Source of the DNA: Budorcas taxicolor
Taxonomy: Eukaryota > Chordata > Mammalia > Artiodactyla > Bovidae
Assembly (NCBI RefSeq): GCF_023091745.1
Contig: NC_068911.1
Location: 163,170,004 to 163,234,003 of the forward strand
Length of the DNA: 64,000 nucleotides
Reading direction: 5' to 3'
Shown: piece after piece, positions 1 through 11,655 of the stretch
Layout of the letters: each line of letters starts with the position of its first letter
How positions within the stretch are numbered: the first letter of the stretch is position 1
Made by a program: the position numbers and the translations under genes
The notes under the pieces: generated by a model
The model's database searches: none
What the model was told of the DNA's origin: nothing
What the model saw: only the letters and a program-made list of their open reading frames with translations

Positions 1-75
1 CCCAACCCAGGGATCGAACCCAGGTCTCCCACATTGCAGGTCGATTCTTTATCAGCTGAGCCACAAGGGAAGCCC
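1..75 (-). mobile_element. Bov-tA SINE, 5' part, cut by the window edge
   Basis: The reverse complement starts GGGCTTCCCTTGTGGCTCAG and carries the B-box-like GGTTCGATCCCTGGG, the tRNA-derived head of Bov-tA. The remainder lies left of base 1. Confidence 0.85.
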
Positions 76-199
76 AAGAATACTGGAGTGGGTAGCCTAT
101 CCCTTCTCCACCCAGGAGAAATCTTCCCGGCCCAGAAATTGAACCGGGTCCCCTGCATCGCAGGTGGATTCTTTACCAACTGAGCTATCAAGGAAGCCC
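76..199 (-). mobile_element. Bov-tA SINE, 5' 120 bp
   Basis: A second minus-strand head (GGGCTTCCTTGATAGCTCAG in reverse complement) directly abuts the previous one in the same orientation. The copy breaks off near the CCAGTATTCTT motif, so two SINEs are in tandem or one inserted at the end of the other. Confidence 0.8.
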
Positions 200-234
200 C
201 ACGTATGTGATGCTTATGTTTTGTGTATGAGCAC

Positions 235-1017
235 ATGTTGTTGTGCAGTCGCTAAGTTGTGTCCAGCTCTTTGTGACCACACAGACTGCAGCATGCCAGG
301 CTCGCCTGTCCTTCACTGTCTCCTGGAGTTTGCCCAGATTCGTGTCCTTTGAGTTTTGGTGATGCTGTCTAACCATTTCATCCTCTGCTATCTCCTCCTT
401 TTCCCTTCAATCTTTCCCAGCATCACTGTCTTTTCCAATGAGTCAGCTCTCCGTATCAGATGGCCAAAGTATTGGAGCTTCAGCTTCAGCATCAGTCCTT
501 CAGTGAATATTCAGGGTTGATTTCCTTTAGGATTGACTGGTTGGATCTCCTTGCTGTCCGAGGGACTTCTCCAGCACCACATTTCAAAACCATCAATTCT
601 TTGGTGCTCAGCCTTCTGCTGTGGGCTTCCATGCTGGAGAATTCCATGGACAGAGGAGCCTGGAGGGCCACAGTCATGGTGTTGCAAAGAGTTGGACACA
701 ACTGAGCGACTAACACTTTCACTTTCAGCCTTTTTTATGGTCTAACGCTCACGTCCATACAGGACTACTGGAAAAACCATGGCTTTGACTAGATAGACGT
801 TTGTCAGCAAAGTGACGTCTCTGGTTTTTAATATACTGTCTAGGTTTGTCATAGCTTTCCTTCCAAGGAGCAAGCATCTTTTAATTTCACAGTTGTGGTC
901 ACCATCCACAGTGATTTTGGAGCCCAGGAATATAAAATCTGTCACTGCTTCCATTTTTTTTCTCCTTCTGTTTGCTGTGAAGTGATGGGCCTGGATGCCA
1001 TGATCTTAGTGTCTTGG
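235..1017 (-). mobile_element. BovB LINE, 3' part
   Basis: The reverse complement encodes the C-terminal end of the BovB reverse transcriptase protein (segments like FIFLGSKITVDGD and GRKAMTNLDSILK) with frameshifts, and ends in the BovB/Bov-A 3' tail shared with SINEs (start at 235 reads as GTTGTTGTGCAGTCGCTAAG). It is truncated at its 5' end just after the KIM..G segment. Confidence 0.85.
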
Positions 1018-1649
1018 TATCAGAGAAATTTGTAAGCTATCACTACTAGGGGTAATGCAGTTAGGTGGTTCCTTGTGGTGGTTTAAATGACTATACACAC
1101 AATACAGACTGATAGCCAGCTTTAATTGGGAAGTTCCAGTATTGGTACTTTTCACAGAATAAAGGAAGAACTGTGATGGTCCGGTTTGTAGTTGATGGGC
1201 ATCTGGTAAGGAAAGCTAGTACTGCTCTGGAGAACAAACTCAGGAAAAATTTTGAAATGTCAGAAGTATATTGAATCTAAATCAGAAGCAGTTTGATAGG
1301 AATAATTATTCAGCCCAGCAGGAATGTCCGAAAAGGCAGTAGTAAACAATAGAGGAAGATGTGGTTCACTACAGAACAGACAGGTCAGTTAAGTCACTCA
1401 GTAGAGAACTGCCAGGTGAAGTATCAAAACTATGAATGGAGTTTAAGACTGCATTATGAAATCTGTGGATAGATGGTCTTGCCTGTTTAGATCATATGTG
1501 GAGTATAGGGTCTGGTTTGAAATACCACACTTTTTTTAAAAAAGGATGAGACAAGCTGGACTCCTGGAGAATTAACTGAGGGGAATCTTCTGATTGAGTC
1601 AACTCTCCCAAGTTTTACCTTCTTTATAACAAAAGCACAACTGGATACT

Positions 1650-1712
1650 TTTTTTTTTGAATTTAAATTTATTTATTTCAATTGGAGGCCAATTATTAAA
1701 TTTGGTTACTAG
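1650..1712 (-). mobile_element. Ruminant L1 3' end fragment
   Basis: A short T-rich stretch followed by AATTGGAGGCCAATTA resembles the antisense 3' end of ruminant L1 elements. Too short for firm assignment. Confidence 0.4.
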
Positions 1713-1754
1713 CAATGCTACAGGTAATGCAGACTGAATGTGAATATTATGGCC

Positions 1755-1992
1755 TTTTTTTTTTTTTGATTGGGCTAAGTGGCTTTATTAGAGAGAGCCA
1801 AGATTACAGGGGATTTAAGAGTTGGCATTGGGGTCTCTCTTCTACCAGAGGTGGGTTTGACATTGACTGAGCACCAGTTGCACAGCATACGCCTCTTGGC
1901 CCAGTCCTTTTTTTTTTCTCGTTTGGCCACTTTGGAAGTCTGACCTCTTACTTTCCCAGCATGGGCCAGGGAACAGTTCACAGGCTAGCATG
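1755..1992 (-). pseudogene. FAU: Processed FAU (ribosomal protein S30) pseudogene, 5'-truncated
   Basis: On the minus strand the sequence encodes S30-like segments: GKVRGQT-KVAK, then a lysine stretch and AKRRM, then NV-PT-G. Next come the position of the normal stop, a short 3' UTR, an AATAAA signal (reverse complement at 1784-1789) and a 13-base poly(A) tail (T run 1755-1767). FAU is normally a ubiquitin-like/S30 fusion. Here only the S30 part remains, with the 5' break near 1992 just before the S30 domain. Lesions: part of the lysine run is lost, there are many substitutions, and a frameshift near the C-terminus makes the frame overrun the normal stop. Absence of introns and the tail indicate LINE-mediated retroposition. 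I could not find clean target-site duplications. Confidence 0.85.
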
Positions 1993-2153
1993 GTGATGAT
2001 AATTTATATATTGTTAATAATATATCTGATTAGACTTTTTAAAGTACTTTGAGTTCTTCTTTCTACGTGACATCCAAAAATGTTCTCAAGTCACGGAACT
2101 ATACTTTTGAAAATATATTTAAATATTTATTTAACACCATCCTTATTTAACAT

Positions 2154-2332
2154 GGGCTTCCCATTTGGCTCTGTGGTAAAGAAACTGCCTGCCAAGCAGG
2201 AGACCTGGATTGGGAAGATCCCCTGGAGAAGGGACTGACTAGCCACACCAGTATTTTGGCCTGGAGAATTCCATGGACTGTGTAGTCCATGGGGTCGCAA
2301 AGAGTCAGACACGACTGAGCAACTTTCACTTC
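2154..2332 (+). mobile_element. Bov-tA SINE
   Basis: Starts GGGCTTCCCATTTGGCTC and ends after CGACTGAGCAACTTTCACT. Flanked by near-identical TTATTTAACAT (2143-2153) and TTATTTTACAT (2334-2344), a probable target-site duplication. An internal deletion removes part of the B-box region. Confidence 0.9.
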
Positions 2333-2778
2333 TTTATTTTACATACATTTTAGTATAATCACCATTTATAAAGAACACATTCTGCGCACACACACACCCC
2401 ATAATGTAATTAGGTGGCTACTGGAGAAAGGTCATGAATTCATGTTATAGTGGATTTCTTGATTAATTTTCCCCCTCAATTCAGCAGTGCTAGTGTGACA
2501 GTTGCCTCACTGTCAAACTGATTAAAATAGTGAGGTTTGTTAAGTTAGATTCTACTAGAACTAATTTCAAAGAAGGATGTGCTGTTTAATTGTAAATAAT
2601 GTCTGCATCATATTCAGTATGCAGTTACAAGCCTGATAGGCTATCCAGAATTTTTAAAGAAAAAGATTATAGATAAAGCTATAAGAAAATGAAAACTTTG
2701 TACATTGACAAATAGTCGAAATGCAAACAGCAAATTAGGAGAACATATTTGGAAAAAAGATACAGCCAAAGGGATAAT

Positions 2779-2990
2779 GGGATTCCCTGGTGGCTCAGAT
2801 GGTAAAGAGTCTGTCTGCAATGCGGGAGACCGGGGTTCAATCCCTGGGTGGGGGAATATCCCCTGGAGAAGGAAATGGCAACCCGCTCCAGTATTCTTGC
2901 CTGGAAAATCCTATGGATGAAGGAGCCTGGCAGTCCATGGGATCGCAAAGAGTCGGGCATGACTGAGCGGCTTCACCTACACCTACACAA
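2779..2990 (+). mobile_element. Bov-tA SINE
   Basis: A full-length tRNA-derived head (GGGATTCCCTGGTGGCTCAG), B-box-like GGTTCAATCCC and the Bov-A body with AGAGTCGGGCATGACTGAGC at the 3' end. Confidence 0.9.
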
Positions 2991-3310
2991 GTATCCTTTA
3001 ATTCAGGAAGAAAAAGACCCCAAACCTGGTGTAATAATAAGCATTAGAGATGTACAATTTTGCTAAAGAAGTCCAGATGGATAATAGGAAAATGTGTTTA
3101 TTGTCATTAGTGATCAGGAATTCAAATCAAAGTCAAATTGATGGTTGGGTGGGTAGAGAAGGAGGTCAAGAAAATAGTGTTTTTATTCTGACAGATTGGC
3201 AAAAATCACAAGGATTAGTAGGGCTAGTGTTGGTTGGCTGGTGAGGAAATCACTGCCTTCATGTACTGTTGATGACAGTGTAAACTGGCATAAGTTTTTG
3301 GTACAGGTTG
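2991..3310 (+). mobile_element. Old L1 ORF2 3' fragment
   Basis: Diverged sequence resembling the C-terminal L1 ORF2 region: AATTCAAATCAAAGTCAAAT, then ATTGGCAAAAATC and a segment like ACTGTTGATGACAGTGTAAA. No open frame remains. Confidence 0.5.
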
Positions 3311-4270
3311 TAATCTTTGTGTTTTGACCCCCCAGGCACTCAGAATCTCCTTGGCTTCTTTTATTCTGGCATCTCGTATACAGAATATTGTGTGGTCTTT
3401 CTGTGGCCAGAACAGCCCTTTACTTAGTCATTCTTTATAGAAAATTGCTTCCTAAGGTGGGAAGGTCAGGAATCATTTCTTTGGTTTTTATAAAGCTGAA
3501 CTGACACATGCACAGTGACTCTCCTGAGTGAGATAGATCTGGCTAGCAGAGAGAGAGACAAGGAGTTTCTTTTTATATGACTTGCAGGAAAGAGTAAAGC
3601 TGGGCACACTGGTTGGGCAAAGAAGAGAAATACAGTAGCACATTAGAAATAAGACCCAAAGCCTATGACCTAGTATTTTTGCTGAAATAGTTACAAAACA
3701 GCCTGTCCTTTGGAGAAATGCTGCAATGACCCCTGCTGACTCAGAAGAGAGCTGTGTTGGTCCAACAGTTTCAGCTATGAAGGAAGTATATGTTTACATT
3801 TATAATGAATTTAAAAGACATTGTTAAAGGTATATTTTGTGTGGAATTATTGATATAAAATATTATACGTTTTGCAAAGCTGTGCTCATACAGAAATTTG
3901 AAAATACAAGGACCCAGATCAAACATGTGTAAATGCAGTCTCATTCATGGTACTTATTTTAGTGAGCAAACTACCTTTCATTTAACAACAAAAGATGTTG
4001 GAAAATTGTTATCGGGCTAGTATTCAACTGAAGCAAAAAGCAGATATGTAAAGAGCAAACTTTACTGCACAAGTAAGATTTAAGTTAGGTATGCATGCAT
4101 GTGTGTGTATTTTTAATATAATTGAAAGTTACAGGAAGAAGTCAGAGAGCTCTGAAATGTGATACTATCTTAGCACTTAAGAATTATTTAGCTAATTACA
4201 GTTTGACTAAAATACTTCCAACCATATGTTTAAGTGAATTCTAGAACTGTTTAAGTGATGGTTCATCCAT
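3311..4270. other. No recognised feature
   Basis: About 960 bp of AT-rich intron. The stretch 3300-3560 has a CCCCAGG...AATAAAG-like texture that might be an old LTR, but I cannot support a name. No gene-like reading frame is seen. Confidence 0.4.
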
Positions 4271-6848
4271 CAGTTCAGTTCAGTCGCTCAGTCATGTCCG
4301 ACTCTTTGCGACCCCATGAATCGCACCACGCCAGGCCTCCCTGTCCATCACCATCTCCCGGAGTTCACTCAGACTCAACGTCCATCGAGTCCATGATGCC
4401 ATCCACCCATCTTATCCTCGGTCGTCCCCTTCTCCTGCTGCCCTCAATCCCTCCCAGCATCAGAGTCTTTTCCAATGAGTCAACTCTTCTCATGGGGTGG
4501 CCAAAGTACTGGAGTTTCAGCTTTAGCATCATTCCTTCCAAAGAAATCGCAGGGTTGATCTCCTTCAGAATGGACTGGTTGGATCTCCTTGCAGTCCAAG
4601 GGACTCTCAAGAGTCTTCTCCAACACCACAGTTCAAAAGCATCAATTCTTCGGCGCTCAGCCTTCTTCACAGTCCAACTCTCACATCCATACATGACGAC
4701 AGGCAAAACCATAGCCTCGACTAGACGGACCTTAGTCGGCAAAGTAATGTCTCTGCTTTTGAATATGCTATCTAGGTTGGTCATAACTTTTCTTCCAAGG
4801 AGTAAGCGTCTTTTAATTACATGGCTGTAGTCACCATCTGCAGTGATTCTGGAGCCCCCAAAAATAAAGTCTGACACTGTTTCCACTGTTTCCCCATCTA
4901 TATCCCATGAAGGGATGGGACCGGATGCCATGATCTTCGTTTTCTGAATGTTGAGCTTTAAGCCAACTTTTTCACTCTCCTCTTTCACTTTCATCAAGAG
5001 GCTTTTTAGCTCCTCTTCACTTTCTTCCATAATGGTGGTGTCATCTGCATATCTGAGGTTATTGATATTTCTCCCGGCAATCTTGATTCCAGCTTGTGTT
5101 TCTTCCAGTCCAGCATTTCTCATGATGTGTACTCTGCATATAAGTTACAGAAGCAGGGTGACAATATACAGCCGTGACGTACTCCTTTTCCTATTTGAAA
5201 CCAGTCAGTTGTTCCATGTCCAGTTCTAACTGACCTGCATACAGATTTCTCAAGAGGCAGGTCAGGTAGTCTGGTATTCCCATCTGTCTCAGAATTTTTC
5301 ACAGTTTATTGTGATCCACACCATCAAAGGCTTTGGCATAGTGAATAAAGCAGAAATAGATGTTTTTCTGGAACTCTCTTGCTTTTTCCGTGATCCAGTG
5401 GACGTTGCCAATTTGATCTCTGGTTCCTCTGCCTTTTCTAAAACCAGCTTGAACGTCAGGGAGTTCATGGTGCATGTATTGCTGAAGCCGGGCTTGGAGA
5501 ATTTTGAGCATTACTTTACTAGCATGTGAGATGAGTGCAATTGTGCGGTGGTTTGAGCATTCTTGGGCATTGCCTTTCTTTGGAATTAGAATGAACACTG
5601 ACCTTTTCCAGTCCTGTGGCCACTGCTGAGTTTTCCAAATTTGCTGGCATATTGAGTGCAGCACTTTCACAGCATCATCTTCCAGGATTTGAAACAGCTC
5701 AACTGGAATTCCATCACCTCCACTAGCTTTGTTCATAGTGATGCTTTCTAAGGCCCACTTGACTTCACATTCCATGATGTCTGGCTCTAGGTGAGTGATC
5801 ACATCATCATGACTATCTGGGTCTTGAAGCTCTTTTTTGTACAGTTCTTCTGTGTATTCTTGCCACCTCTTCTTAATATCTTCTGCTTCTGTTAGGTCCC
5901 TACAATTTCTGTCACTTATCGAGCCCATCTTTGCGTGAAATGTTCCCTTGGTATCTCTAATTTTCTTGAAGAGATCTCTAGTCTTTCCCTTTCTGTTGTT
6001 TTCCTCTATTTCTTTGCATTGATCGCTGAGGAAGGCTTTCTTATCTCTCCTTGCTATTCTTTGGAACTCTGCATTTAGATGCTTATATCTTTCCTTTTCT
6101 CCTTTGTTTTTCGCCTCTCTTCTCTTCACAGGTATTTGTAAGGCCTCCCCAGACAGACATTTTGCTTTTTTGCATTTCTTTTCCATGGGGATGGTCTTGA
6201 TCCCTGTCTCCTGCACAGTGTCACAAAACTCATTCCATAGTTCATCAGGCACTCTATCTATCGGATCTAGTCCCTTAAATCTATTTCTCACTTCCACTGT
6301 ATAATCATAAGGGATTTGATTTAGGGCATACCTGAATGGTCTAGTGGTTTTCCCTACTTTCTTCAATTTAAGTCTGAATTTGGCAATAAGGAGTTCATGA
6401 TCTGAGCCACAGTCCACTCCCGGTCTTGTTTTTGTTGACTGTATGGTTTCTCCATCTTTGGCTGCAAAGAATATAATCAATCTGATTTCGGTGTTGACCA
6501 TCTGGTGATGTCCATGTGTAGAGTCTTCTCCTGTGTTGTTGGAAGAGGGTGTTTGCTATGACCAGTGCATTTTCTTGGCAAAACTCTGTTAGTCTTTGCC
6601 CTGCTTCATTCCGCATTCCAAGGCCAAATTTGCCTGTTACTCCAGGTGTTTCTTGACTTCTACTTTTGCATTCCAGTCCCCTATAATGAAAAGGACATCT
6701 TTTTTGGGTGTTAGTTCTAAAAGGTCTTGTAGGCCTTCATAAAACCGTTCAACTTCAGCTTCTTCAGCATTACTGGTTGGAGCATAGACTTGGGTAACTG
6801 TGATATTGAATAGTTTGCCTTGGAGACGAACTGAGATCATTCTGTCCA
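4271..6848 (-). mobile_element. BovB LINE, 2.6 kb, antisense to CAB39, 5'-truncated
   Basis: On the minus strand a broken reading frame covers, in order, the last part of an APE-type endonuclease (motifs GDWNAKV near 6660, IDYIL near 6510, GSDHELL near 6400), the reverse transcriptase core in a 400-codon open stretch (6501 to 5299) and the RT C-terminus in a 252-codon stretch (5123 to 4365) with an intact YADD box. Motif A reads FIHYAKAFDG, with His where RTs have the catalytic Asp. Frameshifts near 6470-6520 and 5120-5300 break the frame. The 3' end at 4271 is the BovB/Bov-A tail. Short TCATCCAT/CCATCCAT sequences at both edges may be a target-site duplication. Confidence 0.93.
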
Positions 6849-7624
6849 TCCATGCCCCACCTTATTCCAGAGAGGATTTAAGGCAGCTTGAAGTATTCTA
6901 TTGTACTTAATTATCATAATTTTAGTCTTGAAAATCCATAATGACGGCATGGTACACTGAGATTACCACAGTAAAACTTGACACTAGTCATATGGTTCTC
7001 TCTGAAAGTGTTTGAGGTTTAAATATGAGGTTCCTGTTTGTAAAATTAATACATGGATTTTTTTTTTTGGTGGTGCTTTAAAAAATCCTTGTAAAATTAC
7101 TTTTCTCTGAAAATTGCTTTGTTTGAAGCAAAGATCTCTCCTATAATAAGATGTCTGTTGATTTCTTGTTCAAATAATGAACATTATCATTAGAGCATAT
7201 TTCATATTTGACACTCACATTTAGTGTGAGTAAAAGAAGCTTTCAAGGATTAACAAAAAGCCTATCTTAGAACACAAAAGCGAAATTATTTCTGAACAGC
7301 ACATTTACTAAGTCTATTTCATTAAGTTCTTGATCTGTAATTCATTCATAACAAAAAGTGTGAATTTGCACAATAGGAATTTTTTCTAGAAATTTAAACT
7401 TGTGGGAATACTATTAAAGATTGATTTACCTCTAATGATTACTTGCTACTTTTGATTACCCACCCCCCCCACAAAAATTGAATTAATGGTTCATATGACA
7501 TATGCAGTTGGGGTCATGGAGAATGTTCCACCAAGAATAGTCTACCCTAAGCTATAACTCTAAATTCTGAAGATGTGAAAGAGATTGAAAGTCCCCAACA
7601 ATCTCTCTTTTAAAAATTATTTAA

Positions 7625-7800
7625 GTGTGTGCCTAACAGAGTTTTGTTTTAGTTACTCTGAACTTAATTGGCTCATCACTTCAGCATTATGTCATGATGT
7701 GTATTCTCTAAATCCAAGGTCTGTGAACACTTTATATCCGTGAAACTACCCCTTCCTGCTTTCCCCAGTTCCTGTGGTAAATACTTCCTGTACTTCCACA
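7625..7800 (-). repeat. Inverted repeat arm A, unnamed old repeat
   Basis: The reverse complement of this segment aligns with 11655-11815. They share blocks such as GGAAGGGGTAGTTTCACGGA and TTTAGAGAATACACATCA, at roughly 75-80% identity by eye over about 140 bp. The family is not recognised. Mutual similarity shows it is either a dispersed repeat or an inverted duplication. Confidence 0.6.
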
Positions 7801-8312
7801 AGCTGGAAAAGCTCATGGTCACTCAGACCTATACCCATATTTGGAACTAGACTTGATTAGAACTAAAAAGTAGTTCCCTATGCAATGCATTCCTGATATT
7901 TAATAGAAAAGAAGGTTGGGTTGTCAATGATGAGCAATACAAATCCTTTCTTAAGCATATGGAACAGAGGTATGGGCCAATTTTTGTTTTTTGATATTTT
8001 GGTGGATTTTTTTGAGGGAGGGAAGGGACAGTCAAAGGTATCTTTTCCATATTTAACTCATAATAGTTTTAGAAATTGCTTTTTGTTTATTTAATCAGAA
8101 TTTAAAAATCAGTATTTATTTCTGGTTACTTTTTCATAATTAAGTGATACTTTTATGTTGTACATTTTTGTAATAGTTGATCTGTGTATAACATGACAGG
8201 ACAAATAAATACAAGAGAATTTGAAGATAAGAGACTTTGAATTCTGATGGACATACTCACCATGGGATCTCAGGGCTGGTCTTTTATATGAGCCTAAGCA
8301 CAGCCTTGTCTA

Positions 8313-11300
8313 ACCCAGTGAAACCAAGCCATGCCATGTGGGGCCACCCAAGACGGGAGGATCATGGTGGAGAGGTCTGACAGAATGTGGTCCACTGCAG
8401 AAGGGAATGGCAAGCCACTTCAGTATTCTTGCCTTGAGAACCCTATGAACAGTATGAAAAGGCAAAATGATAGGATACTGAAAGAGGAACTCCCCAGGTC
8501 GGTAGGTGCCCAGTATGCTACAGGAGATCAGTGGAGAAATAACTCCAGGAAGAATGAAGGGATGGAGCCAAAGCAAAAACAATACCCAGCTGTGGATGTG
8601 ACTGGTGATAGAAGCAAGGTCCGATGCTGTAAAGAGCAATATTGCGTAGGAACCTGGAATGTGAGGTCCATGAATCGAAGCAAATTGGAAGTAGTCAAAC
8701 GGGAGATGGCAAGAGTAAACGTCAACATTCTAGGAATCAGCAAACTAAAATGGACTGGAATGTGTGAATTTAACTCAGTTGACCATTATATCTACTACTG
8801 TGGGCAGGGATCCCTTAGAAGAAATGGAGTAGCCATCATGGTCAACGAAAGAGTCCAAAATGCAGTACTTGGATGCAGTCTCAAAAACGACAGAATGATC
8901 TCTGTTCGTTTCCAAGGCAAACCATTCAATATCACGGTGATCCAAGCCTATGCCCCAACCAGTAACACTGAAGAAGCTGAAGTTGAATGGTTCTGTGAAG
9001 ACCTCCAAGACTTTTTAGAACTAACACCCAAAAAAGATGTCCTTTTCATTATAGAGGACTGGAATGCCAAAGTAGGAAGTCAAGAAACACCTGGAGTAAC
9101 AGGCAAATTTGGCCTTGGAATGCGGAATGAAGCAGGGCTAATAGAGTTTTGCCATGAGAATGCACTGGTCATAGCAAACACCCTCTTCCAACAACACAGG
9201 AGAAGACTCTACACATGGACATCACCAGATGGTCAACACCGAAATCAGATTGATTATATTCTTTGCAGCCAAAGATGGAGAAACTATACAGTCAACAAAA
9301 ACAAGACCGGGAGTGGACTGTGGCTCAGATCATGAACTCCTTATTGCCAAATTCAGACTTAAATTGAAGAAAGTAGGGAAAACCACTAGACCATTCAGGT
9401 ATGCCCTAAATCAAATCCCTTATGATTATACAGTGGAAGTGAGAAATAGATTTAAGGGACTAGATCTGATAGAGTGCCTGATGAACTATGGAATGAGTTT
9501 TGTGACACTGTGCAAGAGACAGGGATCAAGACCACCCCATGGAAAAGAAATGCAAAAAAGCAAAATGGCTGTCTGGGGAGGCCTTACAAATAGCTGAGAA
9601 AAGAGAAGCGAAAAGCAAAGGAGAAAAGGAAAGATATAAGCATCTAAATGCAGAGTTCCAAAGAATAGCAAGGAGAGATAAGAAAGCCTTCCTCAGCGAT
9701 CAATGCAAAGAAATAGAGGAAAACAACAGAAAGGGAAAGACTAGAGATCTCTTCAAGAAAATTAGAGATACCAAGGGAATATTTCATGCAAAGATGGGCT
9801 AGATAAAGGACAGAAATGGTAGGGACCTAACAGAAGCAGAAGATATTAAGAAGAGGTGGCAAGAATACACAGAAGAACTGTACAAAAAAGAGCTTCACGA
9901 CCCAGATAATCACGATGGTGTGATCACTCACCTAGAGCCAGACATCATGGAATGTGAAGTCAAGTGGGCCTTAGAAAGCATCACTATGAACAAAGCTAGT
10001 GGAGGTGATGGAATTCCAGTTGAGCTGTTTCAAATCCTGGAAGATGATGCTGTGAAAGTGCTGCACTCAATATGCCAGCAAATTTGGAAAACTCAGCAGT
10101 GGCCACAGGACTGGAAAAGGTCAGTGTTCATTCTAATTCCAAAGAAAGGCAATGCCCAAGAATGCTCAAACCACCGCATAATTGCACTCATCTCACACGC
10201 TTGTAAAGTAATGCTCAAAATTCTCCAAGCCAGGCTTCAGCAATATGTGCACCATGAACTCCCTGACGTTCAAGCTGGTTTTAGAAAAGGCAGAGGAACC
10301 AGAGATCAAATTGCCAACATCCGCTGGATCATGGAAAAAGCAAGAGAGTTCCAGAAAAACATCTATTTCTGCTTTATTCACTATGCCAAAGCCTTTGATG
10401 GTGTGGATCACAATAAACTGTGGAAAATTCTGAGAGAGATGGGAATACCAGACCACCTGACCTGCCTCTTGAGAAATCTGTATGCATGTCAGGAAGCAAC
10501 AGTTAGACCTGGACAGGGAACAACAGACTGCTTCCAAATAGGAAAAGGAGTACGTCACGGCTATATACTGTCACCCTGCTTATGTAACTTATATGCAGAG
10601 TACATCATGAGAAACGCTGAGCTGGAAGAAGCACAAGCTGGAATCAAGATTGCCGGGAGAAGTATCAGTAACCTCAGATATGCAGATGACACCACCCTTA
10701 TGGCAGAAAGTGAAGAGGAACTCAAAAGCCTCTTGATGAAAGTGAAAGAGGAGAGTGAAAAAGTTGGCCTAAAGCTCAACATTTGCAAAACTGAGTTGGT
10801 CCCATCACTTCATGGGAAATAGATGTGGAAACAGTGTCAGACTTTATTTTTCTGGGCTCCAAAATCACTGCAGATGGTGACTGCAGCCATGAAATTAAAA
10901 GACACTTACTCCTTGAAAGGAAAGTTATGACCAACCTAGATAGCATATTAAAAAGCCGAGATATTACTTTGCCAACAAAGTTCCGTCTAGTCAAGGCTGT
11001 GGTTTTTCCATTAGTCATGTATGGATGTGAGAGTTGGACTGTGAAGAAAGCTGAGCGCCGAAGAATTGATGCTTTTGAACTGTGGTGTTGGAGAAGACTC
11101 TTGCGAGTCCCTTGAACTGCAAGGAGATCCAACCAGTCCATCCTAAAGGAGACCAGTCTTGGGTGTTCAATGGAAGGACTGATGCTGAGGCTGAAACTCC
11201 AATACTTTGGCCACCTCATGCAAAGAGTTGATTCATTGGAAAAGACCCTGACCCTGGGAGGGATTGGGGGCAGGAGGAGAAGGGGACGACAGTAGATGAG

Positions 11301-11435
11301 ATGGCTGGATGGCATCACCGACCGAATGCACATGAGTTTGGATGAACTCCAGAAGTTGGTGATGGACAGGGAGGCCTGGCGTGCTACAGTTCATGGGGTC
11401 ACAAAGCATCGGACATGACTGAGCAACTGAACTGA
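8313..11435 (+). mobile_element. BovB LINE, near full length, sense to CAB39
   Basis: About 3.1 kb. A 5' leader is followed by an APE-type endonuclease (GTWNVRSMN near 8650; the GDWNAKV motif reads EDWNAKV near 9055; IDYIL near 9250; GSDHELL near 9325), then the reverse transcriptase with motif A as FIHYAKAFDG near 10375 and YADD near 10680, and the C-terminal region ending in the BovB tail GAGCAACTGAACTGA. Lesions seen: a frameshift around 9270-9320, another frame change near 9470-9545, an in-frame TAG near 9800, a gap after about 10790 and a TGA at about 11115. It cannot encode a complete protein. It is almost full family length (about 3.2 kb). Confidence 0.95.
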
Positions 11436-11439
11436 AAGA

Positions 11440-11655
11440 TATACTCGTTGAAAAAGACCCTCATACTGGGAAAGATTGAAGGCAAAGGGAGAAAAGCACA
11501 GCAGACAATGAGATGGTTGGTTAGCAAGCATCACTGATTCAATGGACATCCATTTGAGCAAACTCCGGGAGATCCTGAAGGGCAGGGAAATCTTGACATG
11601 CTGCAGTCCACGGGGTCACAAAGAGTTTGGCACTTTGGTGACTGAACAGCCACAA
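11440..11655 (+). mobile_element. BovB 3' fragment, older copy
   Basis: Begins like the RT C-terminal region (GAAAAAGACCCTCATACTGG) and ends in a diverged BovB tail (GGTCACAAAGAGTTTGGCAC). It lies directly behind the larger sense BovB in the same orientation and is more diverged, so the younger copy may have inserted next to it. Confidence 0.75.

Noticed and set aside
8331..10822. Long endonuclease and reverse transcriptase frames as a host gene
   Set aside because: They belong to a BovB LINE with frameshifts and stops, matching other copies in the window.
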